A stretch of DNA of 64,000 nt from Neelides folsomi. Taxonomy: Eukaryota; Arthropoda; Collembola; Neelipleona; Neelidae. The stretch lies in the NCBI GenBank assembly GCA_034687125.1, contig JAQGBZ010000006.1:124001-188000 (forward strand), read 5' to 3'. Below the pieces are notes generated by a model. That model worked only from the letters and a program-made list of their open reading frames with translations. It was not told the origin of the DNA and searched no databases. Both the position numbers and the translations under genes were made by a program. Shown piece after piece: positions 1 to 13,200 of this stretch (position 1 is its first letter; each line of letters opens with the position of its first letter).

Positions 1-872
1 TAAAAACTAAAACATTGACCGGATTATATACTCTTTGATTGTAATTTAAATGTACTTACGTGTAATTGCGATTGTACACATTGTGTAATTGAACCGAATG
101 AACGAGAAAATAAATCCGATGTATGAAATAACACAAGGAAAATATTATGTTCGAATATTCGCAATAAAACATTCATTGATCAATTGCATTTCTCCCTATA
201 TAATATGGGCAAAATGAGAAATTGAAAATTGGCATATTCCTATCTCCTGTTCCATGTCATATAAGAAATACATTGAGCGAAGAGACGCAGTCGCTGTTGT
301 GAGAAACAATGCCATCGACGCGAGATTTTTTGCTTCACGCGCTCTTACAAATATTTGGGTACAACTTCAAAATTCCACCTTTCCAATTAGGAGATTTATC
401 TTGAGCGTTCTCGTCCTCGTCACCACACCTGTCCCGGCACTTTCCAGCGGCCTCGCCCATGACACCCCAAGAACCACCCGGATGACATTTCCCCGTTACA
501 GGTCTCATCTTTTCATTGCTCCCTTCAAGAACCCTCCCAAACTTCTCCGCTCCTTTTGTTGTCAAAAATCATAATAAATAATTGACGTTAGTGAAGTGGT
601 TCAACTAGGGAGATTGGGTTCGTGTCACCTTTGTGTCTTTGACATTATATTGTTTTACATGGTAGGCTGAAGCAGGAAGTTAGCAGGAATCTTATAAAGG
701 TAAATATTTTAAAAATTAGTTCCACCTGTCACTTCGGCTCAATTAATTGTAAATAATTATACAATTCTCGGTTAATTCTCCTTTTTAGGGGATGATTTGG
801 AGTTTAAAATTGTACTAAAATGGAGTGTTTATGGGGAGGTTAAATATTAATTTAATTATTTGTCTGTTGAAG
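1..872. other. 5' spacer and probable RSF1 5' UTR
   Basis: No protein gene is supported here. The stretch at about 420-500 is richer in G+C than its surroundings and open on both strands, but the translations match no family I recognise. A candidate 5' UTR intron for the downstream RSF1 gene runs from the donor at 700 (AAAG|GTAAAT) to a pyrimidine-rich acceptor ending at 788, which would place the transcription start upstream of 700. This is inference from splice-site appearance only. Confidence 0.4.
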
Positions 873-3800
873 ATGTCTGTCAAGTCAGCGGACCATTCGT
901 TCAATTCAAGTTGCCTCGATGATCCCAATTTTGCCACGATTTGCTCTTTCATTGAAAAGTTTGGAGAAATATGCAGCATTGGGGTTTTATCTATAGGGGA
1001 TTTACAAGAAATGCTTGAAAATACAAATGATGGTAAGGAAAGGAGTGGATTAATTAAAATAAGGAGATTTGTGTGTTAAATGAGATTTTAATTGTTTTTT
1101 TAATTGCAGTCCACCCTATTTTGGTCCAACTGCATATAAAGCTACTTCGCCGGGTGTTTAAGTCAATTCAAGCTGATAAATGGGAGCGGTCCTTGGCCAA
1201 ATTTGGGCATACTTATAGTTCACAAGACGGGTGGGAAATTGAGAGGTTTGGATACAAAAAGTCGAAAATGCAGACGAAGCTGCGACTACTGAAGAATCTC
1301 TTAGAATCTCAATTTGATTGTAATGTCAAGTTTAAAGGAGAAGTTAACAAACTCCCTCCTTCAAATTTAAGACTTTCCCCTTTAGGTTAGTGTTGACAAA
1401 GACAATTTTGAACCTGTATTTATTTTATAATTAATGAGAATAATTTTTGTTTATTTTTATAAACCGGCATTTGTTTTTTTAGGTCGAGATACAGAGGGCC
1501 AAGTATATTGGCTTCAGGTTGACGATGAAGCATCAATAAGGTATAAAATTGTGATTAATTCTAACTACAAATCGTTTAGCTTCACTAATTAAATCATTGT
1601 ATAATTTCCAAATTTTTACTAATTGTGATTTTTTTCATTAATTTCACAATAACCACAATGCATATACCTACTTAATTTAATTTAAATCTTTTATAGAATT
1701 TACAAAGAAGACATTGATGATGATACATGGGAAGTTGTTGCAACGAACAAAGACGAAATGACGACCCTCATCGAACAACTTAAAAAGGGAGAAGTGAGAA
1801 AGAAAGCCCTTGAAGACATCGAAGAGGAACTAAACGGGAATGGAACTGAAACTGACCCTAAAGAAATCATTTTAGATACCGGAAAGGAAGAAATTCCACA
1901 AGAATCCGAAGAAGAAGAAGAGTCTGACGAAGAAGGGCCAATGGAAATTGATGAATTTTCTGATGATGATAATGAACTTTCTCGATCTTCATCTGGCCAT
2001 TCAAAAACCAATGGAGAAATTGCACCAGTGGATATTATTCCACCCCCTCAATTAATCCCAGAACCTTCGATTCCTAAAGAAGAAATTGAAAGTAAAAAAG
2101 AGCTTTCTATGGAACCTTTAGAGAAGTCACCAGAAGCTGAACCTGAAGTAATGGAAGAAGAATTGCCAACTTTAACTCCTTCTCTTCCTTTACCTAAAGA
2201 GGTCATTGAATCTTCTGTTGACCTTCCTGAGCCACCCAAGGAAGAACTTAAAGTTGAATTAGAAACTAAGGTAGAAAATCCATCAATAAAAGAAGAAGCA
2301 AATGAAGCTACAGAAAAAGAAACAGTAAAAGTCGAAATTAAAGAAGAAGCAAAACCGACAGTCGAAGCTTTAAATCCAAGAAAAAGTTTAGAGATGGAAG
2401 ATCGTGTAAAACCTGAAATGTTCACACCATTGAAATTGGAAACATTGAAGGATGTGGATTCATACGATACTGAATCAGAAATGTTGATTCCATCAACATC
2501 CCAAGCCCTCGTTCCAGAATCTGAAACAGACAAAATCAGTTTGAGTTTAAAAATTGAAATTATCCCCACTGCTGATTATGACAAGTCTCCTAGGAAGTTT
2601 GAGCAAGATGGGCTTTCAATCAATCCTCCAATTGCTCTTGGGGCTGATGAGGGACAAAAGCTTGTTTTTACACTTGAGCAATCTGAACAAAATGGAGAAT
2701 CTGAATTAGAGGACTCTGAAATTGATTCTAAGCTAGTTAATGAATCAAATGATGAACTTTCTTCACAAATTGACGAAAATAAGGATGAAAATTCGGACCA
2801 AATTCCTCAAGAATCTACAAGTAAAGTTTTGAATGTAAATGACAAAGTTGACAGCAAAGGTGAAGAGGAAGCTACGGTGGTAAATACTGAACCATTGGCA
2901 GAACTTATTAATGAATCTTCACCTATAAATGAGCCAAATACAGATGAAACGAAAAATGATGATATTCTTACACAAAAAATATCAGAAAACATTGAGGAAC
3001 AGAGTGAAAAATTTTCTGAACCTGCAGCTGAAGTTTTAAATCCCGCATCGGAGGAAAGTCCTATTACGGCTCAAGTAAAGAAATCAGAATCTACGAAGTA
3101 TCTTGAAATTTCCGAGCCTCCTTCCGAACAATCAGAAATTATTTCCAATGTTATTATTTCGTCATCAGATAAGGAATCCGAAAAATCTGCTCCTGAAGAA
3201 AAAGACGGAAATCTTAACGAAACAAAACCTGATGAAAATAAAGAAATCATTTCTGAACAAATTGTCGCTGTTTCATCAACGGTTGAAAAACTTAAAAAGG
3301 ATGATTATTATGATGATATTGACTCCGCCGACTCGTCCGATATGTTCATCGATGAAGAGAAAAAAGATGCACCGGCAGGATTGGGGGCTTTGGGAAATCT
3401 TGGTTATGATTCTTCTGATGAAGAAGAAGAGAACAAGGAAAAAGAAACTGAGAGTTTAAAAAGAAAGGCTGAAGACGAACCTTCATCTTCTGATCCCAAA
3501 AGTTTAAAAATTGAGGAGAAATCTGAAGAGAAGGTTGAAGAGAAAAACGAGGGAAAAGATCCAAAAGAGAATCCAATTGTTGGGGAAGCTATTGAAGAAG
3601 AAATGATCCTCATTGTTGGAGAAGGAGCTGGGAAAGAGAATGAAGGTGGAAATGAAGAAGTTGAAGCCGACGATGAGGAAATATCCGATTCTATGGAACC
3701 AGTCAAGCCTAAAATGAGAGGAAGACCGAAGAAGGCAGGCGGTCGTGGTGGTGGTGGAGGTGCTGGGAGAGGAAGAGGAGGAGGAGGAGCAGGTCGTGGA

Positions 3801-6800
3801 AGGCCGCCTGGTGCAGGAAGGAAAAAGAAAGAAGTTCCCGTTTCAATTTCAATCATTGAGGATGATTCGTTGAATGGAGATGATGGGGGTCCGCCGGTGA
3901 GACAAAGTCGTAGGATTGCTCAAATTCGGCAAAAGGAAGAGGAAGATCGGAGGAAATTAGAAGAAGAACGACTCATACAACTCAAGGAGGCTCAAATTAA
4001 AAAGAAGTTAAAGGAGCAAGATAAAACCACTAAGCCAGTAAGTTATTATTTTTAAATTAATTTTATTATTTGTTGGAATGTTTAGAATTTATAGTTTAAG
4101 TTGTTATCTGAAATTTTAATTTATCTGAATTGCTAAATTAATATTACAAAATAGTAAATTAAATCACATCTTTTTATTTAAACTTATTTGTTAATTCATA
4201 ATTTGGATATTTAGGACGGGAAAAAAGAAAAGAAATTGAAAAACGATAAAAATTATTTGCCAACTCCATCGGCCAGTGATTCCGAGTCTGGGGAAGGAGG
4301 AGATGAATTTGAAGCAGTTGGAAAAGAAAAGAAAAAGAGGAAGAAGAGGAGGAAAAACGGTAAAGGAAGAAAAAAGACAGGAAATCCATGGGCCACATCT
4401 TCAGACGATGATGATGAAGAGGATGAAGAAGGTGTGGAGGAGGAAGAGGAAGAAGAACATGAAGAAGAAGAAGAACTCGTTTTCAACAGATCGGACCATG
4501 AGTTTTCACCTGAATCTGATCTTGGAGAAGACGATGAAGACTTTTCACCCCGTCATGCCAGAACTGCTAAACGAGGTTAAAATTTATTATTATTATACTC
4601 AATTATATAATTGTTATCAGGATATTATAATAACAAAATTGAATATATTTTAGGAGAGGAAATTGTGGATAAATACGCCACGACCAATTGTAACAAATGT
4701 TACAAGGGCGATCATCCTGAATGGATTCTTCTCTGTGATGCGTGCGACAAAGGTTGGCATGCTTCTTGTCTTCGTCCACAACTTTGGGTTATTCCTGAAG
4801 GAGAATGGCATTGCCCACCTTGTCAACATGTAAATTTTAATTTTAATTACTTATAATCATTACCGAAATTGTAGTTAATTAATTGGGTTAATTGTTGGAT
4901 TAATTATTAGTAATTGAGTTAAATGTTTGGTTGATTATTTTCAGAATATGCTGGTAGTAAAATTGGATGAGAATCTCATAGAATATGATAAACTTCTCAA
5001 ACGACGGGAAAATGAAGTCTTAAGGAAAGAAAGACTTGCTTATGTTGGGATAAGTTTGAACAACGTCATTCCATCCGCTCCTGAAATACCTGAAGAAGCC
5101 GAACCTGAAACAAATAAACATCGTAAAAGGCGTTATCATTCTGATGACGAAGATGAACTTTCAGGTGATTTTATCGACGAAAACTCAGACCTTTCGGCAT
5201 CTGATGTTTCCGAAGATGAGCCAATTTATAAACTGAGGGCTCGGAAAGCGACGAAAAACTTTTCCTTCCAAGAATATGATGACATGATCAATTCTGCTCT
5301 GAGGGTATTTCTAAAACCAATCATTCAATCAATTTATTATATTGTATTCATGCTTTTATACTTCGTTCTTTCATTTTTTAAAAAATAGCATTCAGTAAGT
5401 ATTAAAACCACTTGTTTATAATAGGAGGAGGATGAAGAAAATCAAAATGAAGTGCCGAATGAGAAAGTGGAAGTTCCACCAGAATTGAGGGAAGAAGGAG
5501 CTGAAGCTGAAGAGAATGAAGTCAAAGAGAGCGAAGGCGAAGGTGAAGAGGAGGTCGAAGGCGAGGGTGGAATTAAATCCTCGAAAATTAAAATTGTTAG
5601 TGACGAGGAAGAAGTCACTTTAGAAGAGTTAAACAGAAGGAAAGAACTTTTGAAAAATAGTACTCGAAAGTCTCGTAGGCGTCTTAATGACCTCGACGCG
5701 ACAAGTGAGGAAGATTCTGATGAAGACTTCAAAGGTAAGAGTTTACGATATGGAGAATGTTTACATTTTCATAGTTAATATTTTAAATTACATATTATCT
5801 ATTATTTGTTTCATTAGGCTCTGGAGGAGAAGACGAAGAAGAGGAATTGGAAGAAAAGGAAGATTCTGAGTGGTCAGGAGGGAAAGACGACGACGAGTCG
5901 GACGATTCAATTGCTCGAGTTACAATCGCTCGAACTAAAATCAAAAAGCAAGGAAGGCTTGGAAGAAGAGAGAAACTTACCGACTCTGGAACCGTCCGTC
6001 GATCAACAAGGAGAAGAAGGAATCGAGTTTCTTGTAAGATCAATTTAAAAATAACGAATCATTCAAAGTAAAAATATAAAAGATTTTGTAGTTATAATTT
6101 TAGAAAAAACTTAATTTGAAATTTTAATTTAGACGATGAGAGTGATGAAGATGAAGAAGAGGAAAAGGGAGCAGAATGGAATTCAAACACAGAGGAAGAA
6201 TCTGAGGATGAAGCTTCTGGCTCTGGATCTGATTCTGAGTCTGACGATGAAACTTGGGGAAAGCGCAAGAAAAGACCGCCACCTCCGAAGAAAATGTCTT
6301 CTGCCTTCTTTACCAATGTCGCTAAACTTGGGAAAATTGCTAATAAGAAGCCTCCGGCAAAGAAGAAAAAGAAGGTTGATGACGAAGAAGTCGATCGTCC
6401 ATGGAGTAACGTAAGTCATTAATTTCGTTTATAATTTATTGCAATTATTTTAATCAAATCAGTTAAATTAGCGGTATTTGAATTTATTTATATAATTTTT
6501 TTAATAATTTTAGAAGCACGGGAACAAGTCCAAGACTGAAGAGGAACCTGTTGAAAGGAAAACAAGAGGAAAAAAGATCAACTTTAAAGACATTTTAGAT
6601 TCTGGAGAATCTGATGATGATGGAAATATTCGACCGAAAAGGAGGTTAATAATTTTTGAATATTTATCCCTAATATTTATTATTGTTGACGATTGTTTAT
6701 CTTTTCATTATTCCTTCGAATCGTGATTAACTCTGAAAATATAATTTTGATTGATTGTTTTTATAGGAGAGTCTTGTCAGAATCAGATTCAGATGGTCCT

Positions 6801-8268
6801 TCCAGTTCAAAGAAACTGGTAGCTGCAAACAATAGAGCAAAGATGGAAAAAATGGAAAAGATTGAAGTTGAAGAAGCGGCCGCTGCAGCTTCAGCCGTCG
6901 TTCAACCTAATTTTGACCACAAAATGCCATCACCATCAAATGCGGAATTAAAGCCAGTTCCAGCTCCTCCGTTCCCTCCAAAACGAAGTTTCATCCCTTC
7001 ACCTGTTCCAATGTCTCAACCTCCACCTCCCAAAGTTACTCATGTGACTGGAGCTCCTGAGATTATGGGCCTTCCTTCTGGTGCCACTTTGGTTGCGAAG
7101 AAGTCTGTACCTTCACCATCAAATACCGTCCCTGGTTCCGGTCCACCGAAACCTCACGCTTCTTCCCCTCAACATCATGCATCCTCTCCTCAACAACATA
7201 CTTCATCTCCGCAACATCATACGTCTTCTCCACAGCATCATATGTCTTCACCTCATCATATTTCATCACCCCAACCTCAAATTCCAAATCTTCCCGGCGA
7301 CCTCACAAAAATTCCTAATTCTGGACCTGGGCATTTTCATAATCCTCCTTCACTACAAAATACTCCTCCTATAAGGTTCGAATCTTTATTTATATAATTC
7401 TTGTTAAAGTTATCTGTAATAACATTAATGCTTAAACTATGTAAATAGTAAAATTAATTACTTGTATTATTTTAAAAAAGTAGTGGAGGGCTCAGACCAC
7501 CTTTTCATCCTTCATGGATTCGAGGTGGTGCTCCTGGTGGTGCTCCTCCGCCTCCATATCATACAAACTCGTCCCCGTCCATTGGGAAGCCTCCGCCTTT
7601 GAGTAATACTCCTTTCATGCAACAGCAACAAATTCCTCGGTAATTTTCATATATAATTTCTTTTTGTTATTTTATGCATTTATGTTTTTGTTTGAGCAAA
7701 TTAATTAAAACTTTTAATTTTATTATTAAGTATATTTGATTATATCAGACCTGGGTACTCACATGGACCACCCCCATTGAGAATTCCAACTCCTTCAACC
7801 GTCAGCGGAGCCATCCCATCCTTCCATCAATTTAAAAGGGATGGGCCGCCGATGTATGGGAGATTCACTTTGGGTCCTCAGCAGCTTCTTCCAGGACAAC
7901 ATCCAGGACAAGTTGGAGCTGAAAGATTTTTCGTGCCTCCTGGTGGGGCTCCATATTACTCCGTCCCTCCTTCCAATCCTCAAATGCAACATCATCCTCT
8001 TTTTGCAACCCCACCTTATGAATACAGGTAAGAATATTTAACTTTAAGCGATAGATAACTTTTTTAATATAAGTTTTTATGTTAAATATTAATTATGTAA
8101 TCTAATTAAAGGGGAGAAGAGGGTCTTGGTCATCCTTCCGCCCATATGAAAGAAGAAGGACATTCCCCAGGTTCCCATCAACACCCCGGCGGTCCTGGTG
8201 CTGATGGAGAATTTGGAGGTCTCGTCTCCTATTTCAGCCAACGATCTACAGAAGATATGGACAGTTAA
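873..8268 (+). CDS. RSF1: RSF1-like remodeling and spacing factor (PHD finger)
   Basis: Large subunit of the RSF nucleosome-spacing complex (partner of the ISWI ATPase SNF2H), nuclear. Exons: 873-1032, 1110-1385, 1483-1540, 1697-4037, 4215-4575, 4654-4829, 4945-5304, 5425-5734, 5818-6033, 6133-6410, 6514-6644, 6767-7375, 7481-7639, 7749-8027, 8112-8268; total 1956 aa (human RSF1 is about 1440). Residues about 12-165 match the RSF1 N-terminal DDT/WHIM-like region (for example [30 protein letters not shown]). The 2.3-kb exon 4 encodes a long Glu/Lys/Ser-rich, probably disordered segment with a Gly/Arg tract near residues 844-871. The PHD finger lies at about 1078-1123 (Cys4-His-Cys3, with [16 protein letters not shown]). 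Acidic and basic blocks follow, then a Pro-rich tail with SSPQHH repeats and the RSF1-like terminus [10 protein letters not shown]. The start at 873 is chosen because it opens the conserved region; 831 is an alternative in frame. Confidence 0.9.
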
Positions 8269-8744
8269 ATAGTCATTTATATTCCACATTTAAAGAAATT
8301 AATATTCATTGTTTAAGTGTTTTGGCAGCTTATAAACATTTTTTAAGTATTTACATTGAAAGCAAAAGCTCTCAAACTTTTCTATCTTTGCTACCTCTTC
8401 AATCAATCTCAATTATAATTTTTGCATTTGAAAGGGGGTTTAGGATCATTTTTTTGTATTTTGAAAAACTATGATAGTTACAATTTAATTTTGATTTCAT
8501 TGTACACTTGTGTATGTAAATCTAATGTAATTGTAAGTGTACTCACTATAAATAAATAATATATTGTGTTTTTGTTTGTTTTTGTAAAATTTTAAATTTT
8601 GTTATCCAGATATGGTTGTTTAAAATAAGTAGGTTGATTAATGTTGTGGTTCTTTAATTCTACCTACTAATTTATTGGTAAAATGTTCTAGTGAAACTCG
8701 TTTCGTACCAAATACTAGTTTTTAATGATTTGAATTAATACTTA
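8269..8744. other. RSF1 3' UTR and spacer
   Basis: AT-rich 3' untranslated sequence. A canonical AATAAA lies at 8551-8556, about 285 nt after the stop codon, and is the likely polyadenylation signal of RSF1. Nothing else is visible. Confidence 0.5.
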
Positions 8745-9061
8745 CAGCCATATTCATAAACATCAAACAAAATTACACTCAAAATCACTTTCCTGCAGTT
8801 TAATTCGCTCCTGTCCTTTTAGCTCCTCCTCTTTGGAATAAAAATGATCAAAAACGTATTGTTTGAGACTCAAAATCACTCAAATTGATTGAGAGAAGTG
8901 ATCCTCTTAATGAGCAGAATCACTTTCCTTTCAATCACTTTGAGACTCAAACAATACGTTTTTGATTCCAATGAGGAGGAGTTAACAGGGCAGGAGCGAA
9001 TTAAGCTGCAGGATAAGTGATTTTGATCGGTGATTTTGATCGAGGTTTATGAATATGGCCC
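8745..9061. mobile_element. Near-palindromic MITE with TTA target duplication
   Basis: A 317-bp element whose two halves are near-complete reverse complements, so it can fold into one long hairpin. The left end CAGCCATATTCATAAAC pairs with the right end (reverse complement GGGCCATATTCATAAAC); internal blocks such as CTGCAG...TTAATTCGCTCCTG, CTCCTCCTC and AAAACGTATTGTTTGAG recur on both arms. TTA flanks both sides (8742-8744 and 9062-9064). It carries no reading frame. The 3-bp TTA duplication and GGGCC-type end suggest a PIF/Harbinger-derived MITE, but the family is inferred. It sits between the RSF1 poly(A) signal and the zinc finger gene. Confidence 0.85.
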
Positions 9062-10275
9062 TTAACTGTAAAATCCTTTGTCAATGATTTTTGTTGTATT
9101 ATACACAATTAAAAGTGAATAATTTGTTATATAAGAAATCATGAAATATCTTAATTGCTTAACATGCAAATTAATGTTTAGTGTTTAATGTTCATTTTTG
9201 TATATCTTAAATATTGAAATAATTTCTACATTTATGCTATTATTATTATAACTTAATTACTAAATAATGATGATAATGAGTTAATGAGGAATTTTTAAGT
9301 GCAATTTTGACAAAGAATTATCTAATATATATATATATATATATAATTAATATCTAATGTTATAAAATATAACTATATTTAAAAATAGAATTGCAATATA
9401 TTAATTTAATTTCATTATTAAACATAACTCGACTTCAATCGATGGCTCCCAATTGAATCGATCTTGAAGGAACTTTTATTGTTGTTTAACTTATCGTTTG
9501 TTTGAATTTCTAAACATATGACTTATTGAGGAAAAATCACCTTCGACTTATTAATTTTATTTTAGGAATTACAAACTACATTAAATTATAAAATGTGTCA
9601 AATATTTATCATGCAAATTTTTAATGTCAATGAAAGATACCTAAATATATCTAATTTACAATAGTATATCGTAGTTTTAATTTTTTTAATTATAGGTTAC
9701 AAGGCTGTAAATTAAGATCAGTGAACAAACGGAGTTCTCGTATAGCTTATAAGTTATTAAAAATGTATCTTTATCGAGGATCTGAATGATCAACAGAGTG
9801 CATCAGCTATATTAAAAGGTAAATAAGTAATTTAATTAACCAAAGTATTTTGGGTCATTTTTGAATACAGAAGTACCAAGTTTTTATTAAGGACTTAACC
9901 TGCATCTTAAATAAATTGTACTTTAATATCATTATTTGATAACTACATTTTAATTATTGGCATTAATTTGGCACTTTTTACATTACATACAAGGTAATAA
10001 TTTAACAATCTGTAAATTAACACTATAAACTAAAAAACCAAAATCGTTATAAAACGCAAAATGCAATGCAAAAGTGCTATGCGAAAATGGCAAATAGCAA
10101 AAATGAAAGCGAAATGTTCATTTTGCATGTCCCGCTCTCTATTGATAAGAAAAGGAGTTGGAAGAAAAGCGTCGAGGAGAGAAGTTGCGAGAGTCGTAAA
10201 ATTCTTTCACGTCTCTCACGCCCACACTTCCGATTACGATCACCCCGAAACTTGATGACCTGAACCTCTTGGATA
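9062..10275. other. Spacer upstream of zinc finger gene
   Basis: AT-rich sequence with no supportable gene. It contains a short (TA)n microsatellite near 9328-9345. The reading frames at 10061-10263 have no family resemblance; this part probably contains the promoter and 5' UTR of the following gene. Confidence 0.4.
9328..9346. repeat. (TA)n microsatellite
   Basis: A run of alternating T and A of about 19 nt in the spacer after the MITE. No further structure is seen. Confidence 0.8.
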
Positions 10276-13200
10276 ATGGCAAATCCATCACATCAAGGAC
10301 GCTCGTCTGCATCATATTACAAAGGTCCATTAGATTTAAATACAACTAAATATCCACCTCTTGTTTAGACCCCCACGAACTTTGTACAAATATTTCTTCC
10401 AATTCCTTTAAATATCCTCTCCTCTTTAATTGACACACTTACGACTAATTGCCAAATTAAATAACACACGTGGGTTAAAAACAGTTGAATAAACTTTAAA
10501 ATTTTAATACACGTAGTTTAAAAGTATAAAGTAAACAAATCTTTATTTTCTTACAATATCGAAATTTTTCAATTTCAATTTATTATTATAAAACAATTGT
10601 TTATCATAAATCATAACTCAATATGGCATCTATTTCTGACTAACTATCAACCATTGTTGGATTACAAAATATCGGATTGAATTAAATTACTTAATATGGT
10701 TTGTTTACGTGAAATTTCAGGGTCTTACGAAGGTTCATCGAAGAGATATCATTTACCAGCCGGAGTCAGCAGCTCGCTCTCTACGATGCACAATTTCTAT
10801 GATGAGGGGCGGAAGCGTCCCCGGACTGACAACTACGGCTCGGCCAACAATGGGAATTCACAGGTAAAAACTTACAACCCCCAAAGTCCCTCCCGAGTTA
10901 GTATGAGAAGACTCTTTGGATGGACCTGCCGGAATTGTTCGAGAACGGAGAATTTCCTTTTTGCAATTAAAACCATTAAAAAAAGCTAGATTAAAAAAGC
11001 GAAGCATTGCCAATTTGCCAAAGTAAGTCGACTTGTCCGAGAAGAACCCAACCATCTGTCTTTTACACCATATTGACGTATACTCGTATTGAAATGAAAT
11101 TCGGAGAGAGTAGACCCTTGATCGGAACATGTATAGCAAAGTTCGGGACTCATTTCCAGACCTACAACAAAGAGTACAGCAGCGGGGGAGGGCGTGGGTC
11201 ATACAAGTCGTACTATGAAGGCGGCAGCGGCCGCACGGCCCATTCGTCCCTCACCAAAGATCTCCCCTCCTTCTCACGAAGAGAAGATTTCGGACGAGCC
11301 AAGTACGTGGAGGAACCGAGGACCTCAGCCCCCTCCGGCCGTCTTCCGACCAAGAGCATTGTGCGAAGAATTCCTCCGCCCCTCACACCGCCCGCCTCGA
11401 AGGCCTCGCTCGGAACCAAGAAAAGTTCATCTGACTATCGGCCTATTCCCCTCATGCATAACATGAGCGGCAGCTCGGCTGGAACCTCGAAGGAGTTTTA
11501 TGGATCGCGGTAATACACACCTCACTCACTGGCTGTTTTTTCCATCCCGTCCCTTAGCGGCCACTGGACCCTCCAACTGCCACCACCAAATAACCCCAAT
11601 TCTTTACTTCCCCCAACCAGACGGACGGAATCAGAAGACAACGTGGCCAGATCTCAACAGACAATTTATTTCCCATGCTAATTGTGCTAATTGGAATTAT
11701 CTTTACAGGATGCGCCAAGCCCCGCCGGAATACCATGGACATCACCAGAGCTCGGGGAAATTTGCTGGAAATTCTTCCTCGTATTATCAGTCTTCAACGT
11801 ATAGGAAGCCGACGAGTGGATTCGTTAGGTCACGTCTTCCAGGAGCAACCAATTCGAAATTTGTAAAGCCGTACACGTCTTCGTCTCATGCGAATTACTC
11901 CTCTGCATCGGCTTCGCTTTCAAGGTATCCTATTCATCTTTTTCGTAGTTTAAAACACTTTCATGCACTTTACCTTTAAGTTGTTATTAAACACTTTTGA
12001 ATTATTTACTTTTATTTTACAATTTTGCGTTTTCCTACAATTTTACAATAATAAATATGATTTGCAAGTTACAAGTAAAAAGACATGCATTTTAATTTAT
12101 CAGTTTATTAATATTGCGCATGAAAAATATTGTGTTTTAATATTTAATCGAAAAAGTTGCAAATGGATGTAAAAATGTCCATTTTGTCCATATTGTGTCA
12201 GTGGTGATAATATCGCTGCACTTAGGAGGGCAACCCAGAAAGCTGCTGAAAATGTGACGTCAAGAATCAGAAAACGAGCAGCTGCTGCTGCTTATTCAAC
12301 TCCTGATGAAAAACGGAGGTCATTGAATCTTATTTTTACTATTAATTGTTTACACTTTTGTTCATTTTACAGGTTATTAAACTCGTATATTTAATATTAT
12401 TGTAGGTTCATTCGACGGAGGCCAATACACCATGATGGAGCAGATAAAGAAAAAATAAAATCAAAAGCTGAACGTGCTGATTGGGACAAGGAAGAGAAAT
12501 CTGGAGAACATGTTGTTGAAGAACTTGTCGAGGATGAAGAAGCTGCAAAGACACGTAGAGCTGGAGAAAAAACAGCTGAGGATGCCGTGGATGGGAAAGA
12601 TGAGGAAATGGAAACTGATTTGATTAAAGACATCAAGAAAGAAAAAGTAGAGGGAGAGGAAACTGAAAAAGCTGAAGAGAATGTGAGTGAGAAATCGGAT
12701 GAGAAAAGGAAAAGGTCTGACAGTGGACATAAGTCATCTAAGGATGGACGAGATGGAAGATATGGGAAAAGAATAAGGACTGCGAAGGATGAGGAAGAAG
12801 ATGCAACTTTCCATAAACATCTCTTGAAGCTTCATTGTCATTATTGTGACATTCGTTGTATCAGCTACAGAGTAAGAATAAGATGGATAAATGGCAAATT
12901 TGGATGACAAAAAACGTCATTTTTATGCCTGATGCATTTCAATAATTTGGTTACGATTTTTAATCGTTCGTTTTATTATTAAGGAGTTCAGTTTACATCT
13001 TCGATCATTTGCTCATAATAAACTCATCAATGGAGCTGTGTCTGAAATGAGGAAGAAGCTCTCAAAACTGAGAACTGAACAGCGTGATGAACAACGCAAA
13101 TTAGAGAAATCGGCAAAGACTCTCTTGGATACGACTTCTTATTGCCGAGTTTGTGAACTCAATTTTAGAACTGATCCAACTGATCATGAAGCTAATGAAG

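Noticed and set aside
254-574. 106-aa open frame near the window start
   Set aside because: No family features, no splice-compatible partner, and the opposite strand is equally open; likely chance in a G+C-richer patch.
1700-3856. Long minus-strand Ser/Phe-rich frames opposite RSF1 exon 4
   Set aside because: They are the antisense of a Glu/Lys-rich coding exon; Ser/Phe/Leu bias is the expected complement.
10061-10263. Overlapping 64-65-aa plus-strand frames
   Set aside because: Two frames open at once, no resemblance to known proteins, and located in the probable promoter/5' UTR of the zinc finger gene.
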